Position numbers and translations under genes: made by a program
Shown: piece after piece, positions 7,562 through 14,836 of the stretch
How the letters are laid out: each line of letters starts with the position of its first letter
Numbering within the stretch: position 1 is the stretch's first letter
Notes under the pieces: model-generated
Seen by the model: only the letters and a program-made list of their open reading frames with translations
The model's database searches: none
What the model was told of the DNA's origin: nothing
NCBI GenBank assembly: GCA_016786965.1
Contig: JAEUVL010000144.1
Coordinates: 1 to 15,750, forward strand
DNA from: Chitinophagaceae bacterium
GTDB taxonomy: Bacteria; Bacteroidota; Bacteroidia; Chitinophagales; Chitinophagaceae
Length of the DNA: 15,750 nt
Direction of reading: 5' to 3'

Positions 7562-7576
7562 GATTGTTACACAATC
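7562..7576. promoter_or_regulatory. Operator-like palindrome in the divergent kinase/dxs region
   Basis: GATTGT-TAC-ACAATC is a perfect 6-base inverted repeat with a 3-base centre. It lies 57 bases before the dxs start and 117 bases before the sensor kinase start. The size and symmetry suit a dimeric regulator, but no family is indicated. Confidence 0.3.
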
Positions 7577-7632
7577 TTTAGCAAAAAAGGCTGAACGGAA
7601 AATTGTAGTTTTACACCGTCAAAAAAATATAC

Positions 7633-9567
7633 ATGGAAATAACACCAGGGCCATTATTAAAAACGATTGATTCCCCGGCAGACCTGAAGAAACTACCCCG
7701 TGAAAAACTGCACCAGGTATGTGATGAACTGCGGCAGTACATTATTGACGTAGTAAGTGTGCATGGTGGGCACTTTGGTGCCAGCCTGGGTGTGGTAGAA
7801 CTGACAACGGCCCTGCACTATGTCTATAATACTCCTTATGATCAACTCGTATGGGATGTAGGCCACCAGGCTTATGGGCACAAGATACTTACCGGCAGAA
7901 GAGATAATTTCCCCTCCAACAGGAAATACAAAGGCCTAAGCGGCTTTCCCAAAAGGACAGAAAGTGAATACGATACATTTGGCGTAGGGCATTCTTCCAC
8001 CTCTATATCTGCGGCATTGGGCATGGCCATGGCAGCAAAATATAAAGGGGAGAAAGACCGTAAAGTAGTGGCTGTTATCGGAGATGGCTCCATGACCGCT
8101 GGCCTGGCCTTCGAAGCAATGAACCACGCCGGTGTGGCCGATACGGATATGCTGATCATATTGAATGATAACGGCATCGGCATCGACCCGAATGTAGGGG
8201 CCCTCAAAGAATATCTCACGGACATCACTACCTCCCCTACCTACAATAAAGTAAAGGATGATGTATGGAAACTGCTGGGCAAATTGCCCGTGGGCAAAAA
8301 CTTCAGCCGGGCCATGGCCCACAAACTCACCGATGGGCTGAAGGGCATGGTAAGCAGCAGCGCCAATTTATTTGAAGCATTAAAGCTCCGCTACTTTGGA
8401 CCTATTGATGGCCATAATGTAGCCAAGTTGGTGGATACACTCAAAGACCTGAAAAATATTCCCGGCCCGAAGATCCTGCATATCATTACCACCAAAGGAA
8501 AAGGTTATGCCCTGGCAGAAAAAGACCAGACCAAATGGCATGCACCCGGACTTTTTGATAAAGTGACCGGTGAGATTCAGAAAAAGAAATTCGATCTTCC
8601 ACAAGCACCAAAATACCAGGATGTATTTGGTCATACCATCATTGAACTGGCTGAAAAGAACGATAAAATATTTGGCATCACTCCCGCCATGCCTTCCGGA
8701 TGCTCACTGAAGTTAATGATGGACAAATTGCCCGACCGTGCATTTGACGTAGGCATCGCTGAACAACACGCCGTAACGCTGAGTGCCGGCATGGCCACAC
8801 AGGGAATGAAGGTGTTCTGCAATATTTACTCCTCTTTTATGCAAAGAGCTTACGACCAGGTGGTGCATGATGTCGCTATTCAAAAACTGCCCGTCATTTT
8901 CTGTCTCGACCGTGCTGGCCTGGTGGGTGATGATGGTCCAACACATCACGGCTGTTACGATATTGCTTATTTCAGATGCATACCCAATATGGTGATAAGC
9001 GCCCCAATGAATGAGGCCGAATTGCGCAACCTGATGTACACAGCGCAATTAGATTCCACCAATGTGCCTTTCGTTATCCGCTATCCCCGCGGCGAAGGAG
9101 TGATGCCTGAATGGAAAACGGAGATGAAAGAAATAAAGATCGGTACAGGCCGAAAACTAAAAGAAGGGAAAGACATTGCCATTCTTTCGTTTGGCCACCC
9201 GGGTAATTTTGCTGCCGCTGCTATCCGGGAACTGAAGAATGACGGACTAAATCCAGGTCACTACGATATGCGTTTTGCCAAACCTTTGGACGAAGCCTTA
9301 CTGCATGAAGCCTGCCGCCAGTATGAAAAAATAGTGACTGTAGAAGATGGCACCATAGAAGGAGGCTTCGGTAGCGCCATCCTGGAGTTTATGGCAAAGA
9401 ACGGCTATAAGAATGATGTAAGAATACTCGGCATTCCAGACAAGCTGGTGGAGCATGGCACACCCAAAGAACTTCACCGTGAGTGCGGGTATGATGCAGC
9501 AGCTATTGCAGATGCGGTGAGAGAGATGATGAATGTAACTGTAGTGGTAAAAGAACTTCTGGGATAA
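7633..9567 (+). CDS. dxs: 1-deoxy-D-xylulose-5-phosphate synthase
   Basis: Thiamine-diphosphate enzyme that condenses pyruvate and glyceraldehyde 3-phosphate, the first step of the MEP pathway to IPP and DMAPP; it acts in the cytoplasm as a homodimer. The 644-residue protein is full length. Seen: HGGHFGASLGVVELT with H47, the thiamine site GDGSMTAGLAFEAMNHAG (150-167) followed by NDNGIGI (178-184), VGIAEQHAV with E377, DGPTHHG with H438, and RYPRGEG (483-489). The C-terminal transketolase domain has VEDGTIEGGFGSAI (570-583). All catalytic residues I can check are present. The gene is divergent from the LytS-type kinase gene with 187 bases between, and a TAGTTTTA box (7606-7613) may be its -7 element, though no -33 match is seen. 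It is monocistronic: a hairpin terminator follows 20 bases after the stop. Its product feeds prenyl diphosphates, the substrate class of the GGGP synthase in this window. Confidence 0.98.
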   Translation: MEITPGPLLKTIDSPADLKKLPREKLHQVCDELRQYIIDVVSVHGGHFGASLGVVELTTALHYVYNTPYDQLVWDVGHQAYGHKILTGRRDNFPSNRKYKGLSGFPKRTESEYDTFGVGHSSTSISAALGMAMAAKYKGEKDRKVVAVIGDGSMTAGLAFEAMNHAGVADTDMLIILNDNGIGIDPNVGALKEYLTDITTSPTYNKVKDDVWKLLGKLPVGKNFSRAMAHKLTDGLKGMVSSSANLFEALKLRYFGPIDGHNVAKLVDTLKDLKNIPGPKILHIITTKGKGYALAEKDQTKWHAPGLFDKVTGEIQKKKFDLPQAPKYQDVFGHTIIELAEKNDKIFGITPAMPSGCSLKLMMDKLPDRAFDVGIAEQHAVTLSAGMATQGMKVFCNIYSSFMQRAYDQVVHDVAIQKLPVIFCLDRAGLVGDDGPTHHGCYDIAYFRCIPNMVISAPMNEAELRNLMYTAQLDSTNVPFVIRYPRGEGVMPEWKTEMKEIKIGTGRKLKEGKDIAILSFGHPGNFAAAAIRELKNDGLNPGHYDMRFAKPLDEALLHEACRQYEKIVTVEDGTIEGGFGSAILEFMAKNGYKNDVRILGIPDKLVEHGTPKELHRECGYDAAAIADAVREMMNVTVVVKELLG

Positions 9568-9586
9568 CAGACCAAATGATCAATGT

Positions 9587-9617
9587 AAAAAAAACACCGG
9601 CCACACGGTGTTTTTTT
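9587..9617 (+). terminator. Rho-independent terminator after dxs
   Basis: An A-rich arm ending in CACCG pairs with CGGTG followed by seven T: a stem of about 12 base pairs (9588-9599 with 9606-9617) with a 6-base loop. The A run on the other side makes it symmetrical, so it could also work on the minus strand. Confidence 0.9.
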
Positions 9618-9643
9618 ATACCCAAATCTTTATTCTACTTTTA
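9613..9643 (+). promoter_or_regulatory. Possible promoter of the propeller sensor kinase
   Basis: TTTT (9613-9616), a 19-base spacer and TACTTTTA (9636-9643) resemble the Bacteroidetes promoter (3 of 4 and 7 of 8 matches). The -33 part lies inside the T tail of the dxs terminator. The box ends only 5 bases before the ATG, which would give an almost leaderless message. Confidence 0.35.
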
Positions 9644-9648
9644 AAGAC

Positions 9649-12540
9649 ATGAAATGGGCAACACTGTTATTCTTTCTCTGTTTCTCCTTTACCGCCAGCG
9701 GTCAGTCGCTCACATTCAATCTATATACACCTGCCGATGGGCTTACTGATGCCAGGGTGCAGAAGATATACCAGGATAAACGGGGTGTATTATATTTTCT
9801 TACCCGGGATGGCTTCAGCAGTTTTGACGGACAACGGTTTCAAAACTATTCGCATTTTAAAGACCAGCCGTTATCTGTCATTAATGATATTACAGAAGAT
9901 AAAAATGGCAGGCTGCTGATCTCCGCCCTTTCTGGTATATATTACCTGCAAGGTAACAAGCTGGAAAAAGATACATTGCTGCTAAGGTCATTGCAGGAGC
10001 CCGGTACTATACTCAGCACCAACAACGGTGGTAAAATAATCCTCGCCAACTCCGGCCTGGTGATGTATTCCGGTAAAGAAGTCACTCCATTATTCTCATT
10101 GAAAGAGAATAACCAGCGATCACCACTTCAGTTTGATAAAGCCGTCTGCAGCGGCACCTGGATTGTCGGGTCCTCTTTTTCTCCGGTAAACGGGCAGTAT
10201 AAGCTGAGCCTTTACAACTGGAAACTGCAAGAGGCGGGTACCGAAATGGTAGCTGACAAACCTATTGACCTGCTTCAGTTTTACAATACTGTGTATGTCT
10301 TTATAAACAATACCTGGATGCAATTGAATGAGCAGGCCTTGCAAAAAGGAGCACTTATTACAGAGCCTTTATCCTTTGCCACGTTGATACCAGCAGGAAG
10401 CACCTTCAGTCAATTTTTTATAGATAACCAAAAACAGGTTTGGCTTTTAAGCACCAACAAACAAATATGCATGCTGCAGCCAACGGCAAAAAAAACGACC
10501 TGTTATTCCACGGCAGACGGTTTGCCTGAATCTGCAGGCAGCTTGTTCCAGGATGCGGAAAACAATTACTGGTTCATCCTTAACGGCAAAGGTGTAAGTA
10601 AACTGGTTCAAAGTAAGGTAACGCCGCTTGTTCTGCCAGGTGAAGGGTTGATTAGACGGGCTGAGTCTGTCAATATTTCTCCCGAAGGTATCATCAGCCT
10701 GAAAAATGGAAACACCATACATCTTATCAAAGAAAATATTCACTCGCAGGAAAAGATTGAACAAAAAACCGGTGCATTACAAACCTTTTCATGGAACAAT
10801 GATATCTGGACCTTATACAACAACGGCTTATTGGAAAGTAAGACTGGGAAGACAATTTCTTTCGCTTCCTTTACGCAGGGAACAAAACAAATATCGCCGC
10901 GGATCTCTTTTGATAAACAAGGAAGGCTGCTTATTACCGGTAATTATATGGCTGTAATAAATACAGACCACAGCTTTATTTCCATTGAACTTCCCTACTT
11001 CACTGACAATATCGTAACAGATACAGAAAATAACTACTGGTGCTTTGCCCGCAACGGCGATATACTGAAATACTCACTGGTCAATAGGGAATTGAAACGC
11101 CAGTCAGCTTATTCTGACAAAAGTTATAGCCCTCGTTATGCACTTCACTGGAATAAAGACACTTTCTGCATTGGCACCCGAAACAAAGGCATTGTGTATG
11201 TTACAGTCAATAACAGTCAATACAAGTTTTTGGGCATTACAGGCATTGAAAAAGGATTAAGTAATAATTTTATTTCCTGTCTAATTCGGCTGGGCAACAC
11301 AAAGTTGTTGGCTACCACAGTTGCCGGACTGGATATCGTTCATTTTAGTACACCTGATACATCGGTAGAACAATTGTTTTCCCGGATTGGGTTGTTCACC
11401 GGCGTTACCAGTGCCGTACAAAAAGATGATTCAAGCATAATTGCCTTTACAGATAATGGCATACCATACAGTGTGTCTCTGAAAACAAAAACCAATTCTT
11501 CACTGAGTCCTTCTCTTTTCTTCAATTCAATTGCAATAAATGGAGAGGAGACCAGGCCCGGGAATTACAACAGCTTTGCTTACAACAAAAATAATTTTCG
11601 CTTTTCTGTGAGTGCCCCAAGTTTTATTGATGAAAAAAACATCCGCTTTATCTTCCGGCTGAACGGACCTTCCACCGATGTGGCGCAAAACTCCCGCTCG
11701 GCTGATTTTGAATATTCCAATCTCCTCCCGGGCCATTATACACTTACTGCAACAGCCATTTTTCCCGGCGATACGCCGGTAAGCAAAACACTTACTTATT
11801 CATTTACGATTAAAAAGCCTTTTTGGAAAACAACTGTCTTCCTGGCAGCGGCCGCTTTACTGCTTGCGCTGCTGAGTTATATGATCTTCAGAACTCTGTT
11901 GAAGAGAAAGCTCCTTCGGCAGCGTATTGAACTGGAAAAACAACAAGCCGTGGCCCTGGAACGTACCCGCATTGCCACCGATATGCACGATGACCTGGGT
12001 GCAGGTATTTCCACCATAAAATATCTAAGCCAATCAGCTCCTTACATTCCATTGGAACAACAAAAACAAAACAATTTAAAAATAGCGGCACAGGCAGATG
12101 AACTGGTAGACAAGATGAATGATATCATCTGGGCCATGAACGAAAAGAACGACACCCTGGACAACCTTATATTCTATACCAAAGCCTGGGTGGCCAACTT
12201 TACCCAGCAGCACCAGTTCCAATCACATTTTACCCTGCCTCCAGCCATTCCACCCACTATTATCCGTGGTGAAAAGAGACAGCATATTTTTCTTTGTGTA
12301 AAAGAAAGTATTCATAACATTATTAAACATTCCGGGGCAGGGAATGTGTGGATGACCATTGAAATAACTGATAACAAACTCAGTATCACCATCCGGGATG
12401 ATGGAAAAGGGTTTGACAAACATAAAATGGTAAGCGGAAACGGCTTAAGCAATATGCAGAAAAGAATGAAAGCAGTAAAAGGAGAAATGCAGACGCTGAC
12501 CGGCGAAGGAATTACCCAGAGTTTTACCATACCACTCTAA
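9649..12540 (+). CDS. Periplasmic propeller sensor histidine kinase (Reg_prop, Y_Y_Y, HisKA_3)
   Basis: A 963-residue membrane sensor kinase. Residues 1-19 are a signal peptide (to ASGQ). Residues 20-620 form a periplasmic beta-propeller region: TPADGLTDARVQKIYQDKRG (27-46), INDITEDKNGRLLISA (78-93), STADGLPESAGSLFQDAENN (287-306) and GIEKGLSNNFIS (532-543) are two-component-propeller-type repeats. A Y_Y_Y-like domain (about 647-721) and one membrane helix (726-749) follow. The cytoplasmic kinase is of the HisKA_3 type: ERTRIATDMHDDLGAG with H780 as phosphoacceptor. Its ATPase domain shows ESIHNIIKHS (886-895), IRDDGKGFD (915-923) and GNGLSNMQKRM (930-940). Unlike the hybrid systems common in Bacteroidetes polysaccharide loci it has no receiver or AraC domain; the separate regulator gene starts 46 bases downstream. 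The signal is unknown, and no susCD-like genes are seen nearby. Confidence 0.94.
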   Translation: MKWATLLFFLCFSFTASGQSLTFNLYTPADGLTDARVQKIYQDKRGVLYFLTRDGFSSFDGQRFQNYSHFKDQPLSVINDITEDKNGRLLISALSGIYYLQGNKLEKDTLLLRSLQEPGTILSTNNGGKIILANSGLVMYSGKEVTPLFSLKENNQRSPLQFDKAVCSGTWIVGSSFSPVNGQYKLSLYNWKLQEAGTEMVADKPIDLLQFYNTVYVFINNTWMQLNEQALQKGALITEPLSFATLIPAGSTFSQFFIDNQKQVWLLSTNKQICMLQPTAKKTTCYSTADGLPESAGSLFQDAENNYWFILNGKGVSKLVQSKVTPLVLPGEGLIRRAESVNISPEGIISLKNGNTIHLIKENIHSQEKIEQKTGALQTFSWNNDIWTLYNNGLLESKTGKTISFASFTQGTKQISPRISFDKQGRLLITGNYMAVINTDHSFISIELPYFTDNIVTDTENNYWCFARNGDILKYSLVNRELKRQSAYSDKSYSPRYALHWNKDTFCIGTRNKGIVYVTVNNSQYKFLGITGIEKGLSNNFISCLIRLGNTKLLATTVAGLDIVHFSTPDTSVEQLFSRIGLFTGVTSAVQKDDSSIIAFTDNGIPYSVSLKTKTNSSLSPSLFFNSIAINGEETRPGNYNSFAYNKNNFRFSVSAPSFIDEKNIRFIFRLNGPSTDVAQNSRSADFEYSNLLPGHYTLTATAIFPGDTPVSKTLTYSFTIKKPFWKTTVFLAAAALLLALLSYMIFRTLLKRKLLRQRIELEKQQAVALERTRIATDMHDDLGAGISTIKYLSQSAPYIPLEQQKQNNLKIAAQADELVDKMNDIIWAMNEKNDTLDNLIFYTKAWVANFTQQHQFQSHFTLPPAIPPTIIRGEKRQHIFLCVKESIHNIIKHSGAGNVWMTIEITDNKLSITIRDDGKGFDKHKMVSGNGLSNMQKRMKAVKGEMQTLTGEGITQSFTIPL

Positions 12541-12573
12541 CAAAAGTTATAACTCAACGGCAGTATTAAAAAG

Positions 12574-12581
12574 TACTTTTG
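12574..12581 (+). promoter_or_regulatory. Perfect -7-like box before the NarL-type regulator
   Basis: TACTTTTG matches TAnnTTTG in all fixed positions and ends 5 bases before the regulator's ATG. It overlaps the perfect 12-base palindrome AAAAGTACTTTT (12569-12580). No -33 element is seen at the expected distance, so a promoter role is uncertain; the palindrome could instead be an operator. Confidence 0.3.
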
Positions 12582-12586
12582 CTGAT

Positions 12587-13216
12587 ATGTCTAAAATAAG
12601 GGTTGGTATAGTAGAGGATATTGAAGACATCCGAAATGCGGTGGCAGCCCTGTTGCTATGGGATGAAGCATTTGAACTGGTCTTTACTTTCAGCCGGGCC
12701 GAAGAAGCGCTTGAAACCATACCTGCCCTGCAGCCTGATGTGGTGATCATGGATATTAACCTGCCGGGTATCAATGGTATCGAATGTATTCAGCAGGTAA
12801 AACCACAATGCCCCGATACGCAGTTCATGATCTTTACGATTTATGAAAATGATGAAAACATCTTTACTGCGCTTGAAGCGGGTGCCAGCGGCTACTTATT
12901 AAAGAAATCAAGTATGCCGCAGATTGCGGAAGCATTAAAGGAATTATATGCAGGCGGTTCGCCCATGAGTGCATTAATAGCCCGCAAACTGGTGCAGCAC
13001 TATCAAAAGCCGGTACAGCGAAATGAGGACCTGGAGCAACTGACGCCTAAAGAAAAAGAAATTCTCTCCCTGCTTTCCGAAGGATTATTATACAAGGAAA
13101 TTGCCGACAAATTATCCATTACTCCCGGAACAGTGAAACAGCATATCCACCGGATTTATGAAAAATTGCATGTAGGAAATAAAACAGAAGCCATCAATAA
13201 GATGCTGCGTAAATAA
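12587..13216 (+). CDS. NarL/LuxR-family response regulator
   Basis: A 209-residue transcription regulator. The receiver domain (1-120) has acidic residues E10/D11, phosphoacceptor D56 (VIMDINLPG), T84 (IFTIYEND) and K106/K107 (GYLLKKSS). The C-terminal helix-turn-helix (about 150-206) shows LTPKEKEILSLLSEGLLYKE (152-171) and TPGTVKQHIHRIYEKLHVGN (179-198), the LuxR/GerE pattern. HisKA_3 kinases normally phosphorylate regulators of exactly this class, and the kinase gene ends 46 bases upstream, so the two are a cognate pair. All key residues are present. The targets are unknown; the two secreted-protein genes that follow on the same strand are candidates. A LuxR box could not be defined by eye. 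Confidence 0.96.
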   Translation: MSKIRVGIVEDIEDIRNAVAALLLWDEAFELVFTFSRAEEALETIPALQPDVVIMDINLPGINGIECIQQVKPQCPDTQFMIFTIYENDENIFTALEAGASGYLLKKSSMPQIAEALKELYAGGSPMSALIARKLVQHYQKPVQRNEDLEQLTPKEKEILSLLSEGLLYKEIADKLSITPGTVKQHIHRIYEKLHVGNKTEAINKMLRK

Positions 13217-13246
13217 TCCAAAGCTCCCGCCTCTAACAAAGGTTAT

Positions 13247-13278
13247 ATTGTACAGCCCCCTTACCTGCTGCATCTTTA
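13247..13278 (+). promoter_or_regulatory. Possible promoter of the secreted gene pair
   Basis: ATTG (13247-13250), a 20-base spacer and CATCTTTA (13271-13278) partly match the Bacteroidetes promoter pattern (3 of 4 and 6 of 8). It would start transcription about 10 bases before the ATG at 13293. A short TAAC/GTTA inverted repeat lies just upstream (13234-13244). Confidence 0.25.
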
Positions 13279-13292
13279 TAAAAAAACAAATT

Positions 13293-14822
13293 ATGAAGCG
13301 GTTACTGGCATTCGCCTGTTGTATATGGATGATGGAGGCAACGGCGCAAAATATTGGTATCGGCAATACCGATCCCTCCTACCGGCTTGATCTCAGTGGC
13401 CGTGCAAGGATACGGGGTGGCAATAACGATTTTACGTCAGCAGGGATATGGCTGGGTGGTATTGGCGTTGATTCAGCCACCAACCGGGTTTTCTTCGGTA
13501 TGGAAAGCGATACTGCTGTCGGCATTTACAGTGAGCTCAACTTTAACGGTTGGTTCCTGGTGGCAAACGCTAAAAATGGAACGTTTGGCATCCGTAACAG
13601 AGATCCTAAGTTCCCTCTTTCTTTTGAAAATACAGGTGGCGATAAAATCTCCCTGTACCGGGACGGCAACAGTAATTATTATGGACTGGGCGTTGGAAAT
13701 TCCACCATGCAATTAATGACGCCACACAATACGTCAAGCATTGTATTTGGTTATGGCCGCAGCAACAACTTTACGGAAAACATGCGCCTCACCGGTACTG
13801 GTTCCCTTGCAATCGGCACTACCAGCACCGGCCTCGCCGGTTTGACAGTGGATAAAAAAACTGGCGCCACCCATGCCGTTTTTGGCAGTAATACAACCGG
13901 CGTTGCCATTGAATCCTCTTTTCCCGGCATCGGGTTTAACAGTTATTTCAACGGCAACCGCAAAACAATTGCTACTGGCTACAGCGGTTATATCGGTGTA
14001 AACCCTTCCGTTGGCGGTATGCAGTTGCTCGTTTCCACTCAAAGTAACAATACCGATGTGGCAGGTATTTACAAAACAGCACTTGATATTAAGTCTGATG
14101 GCAAGATAGGCATTGGAGTAAGCGATCCGGCTTACCTCCTGGATATTGGTGAACGTATGCGCATACGTGGTACGCCCGGCTTTACTGCCGGCATTTGGTT
14201 AAACAATGAAGCTAATACTGCACTCGCTTCATTCGTAGGCATGCAGGCAGATAATCAGGTGGGTTTTTTTGGTTTTGGCGCTGCCGGCTGGGGATTTTTA
14301 ATGAATACACAAAATGGGGCATTGAGTGTAGGGGGCAATACAGGTGCTGCTGGTCAGGTATTAACCAGCAATGGCAGTGGCAGTGCGCCCAGTTGGCAAG
14401 GGGGAGTAGGCGGCGGCAAGTACTTTATAACAAGGCCCAGTGCCAACTCGCCCGACCTCGGCACCAGTGGCCGGGTAGATGTGCCGAATATGGTGGCCAA
14501 TTTTACCTTAACAGTACCATCGCAGGTAATATTCCAATATAAGCTGTCCATTGCCAACCGTGGCTGTGTGGCCTGTGGCGATAGGCGCACATTCATTGTG
14601 CTGATACAGAACATCGTAGGCGGAACCACCGATATTGCCACCACCACTGTTTATACCCCAAACGGGGAAATTGCCGACGGGGTGTCTGGCCCCATTGAAG
14701 TAAATCTTCCGGCAGGAACATATTCGTATAAAATATCCATTGCGCCTTCCATATACGGGGCTGCAACGGTATATGCCCGCCAGCAGGAAGGCATCATGAC
14801 CTGGCAGATATTTCCCAACTGA
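13293..14822 (+). CDS. Secreted protein with duplicated tail-fibre-like region
   Basis: Function unknown. The 509-residue protein begins with a signal peptide (1-19, to EATA|QN); this start is preferred to an in-frame ATG at 13248 because it places the signal at the N-terminus. Residues 21-100 and 272-346 are clearly the same unit: both begin IGIGxxDPxYxLD, then RIRG, AGIWL, VGxx, GWxFL and xNGxxxx. A third, weaker relative (LAIGTTSTGLAGLTVD) starts at about 172. Such 'xGIGTTxPxxxLD' units, and the NTGAAGQVLTSNGSGSAPSW segment (349-368), are frequent in phage tail-fibre-like proteins and in secreted Bacteroidetes proteins. The usual C-terminal S74 chaperone peptidase is absent; instead a domain of about 130 residues follows (377-509) with a CVAC motif (425-428). 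It probably lies at or beyond the outer membrane and could be adhesive or structural; that is inference. A second secreted-protein gene follows after 14 bases. Confidence 0.85.
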   Translation: MKRLLAFACCIWMMEATAQNIGIGNTDPSYRLDLSGRARIRGGNNDFTSAGIWLGGIGVDSATNRVFFGMESDTAVGIYSELNFNGWFLVANAKNGTFGIRNRDPKFPLSFENTGGDKISLYRDGNSNYYGLGVGNSTMQLMTPHNTSSIVFGYGRSNNFTENMRLTGTGSLAIGTTSTGLAGLTVDKKTGATHAVFGSNTTGVAIESSFPGIGFNSYFNGNRKTIATGYSGYIGVNPSVGGMQLLVSTQSNNTDVAGIYKTALDIKSDGKIGIGVSDPAYLLDIGERMRIRGTPGFTAGIWLNNEANTALASFVGMQADNQVGFFGFGAAGWGFLMNTQNGALSVGGNTGAAGQVLTSNGSGSAPSWQGGVGGGKYFITRPSANSPDLGTSGRVDVPNMVANFTLTVPSQVIFQYKLSIANRGCVACGDRRTFIVLIQNIVGGTTDIATTTVYTPNGEIADGVSGPIEVNLPAGTYSYKISIAPSIYGAATVYARQQEGIMTWQIFPN

Positions 14823-14836
14823 TAATGTAAACTATT

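Noticed and set aside
7446..7574. 43-residue N-terminal extension of the LytS-type kinase
   Set aside because: It is basic and cysteine-containing without membrane character, and it would occupy most of the divergent promoter region. The start at 7445 places the first membrane segment near the N-terminus as usual.
9649..12540. Hybrid one-protein two-component system (propeller kinase with receiver and AraC domain)
   Set aside because: The protein ends right after the ATPase domain; the regulator is a separate NarL-type gene.
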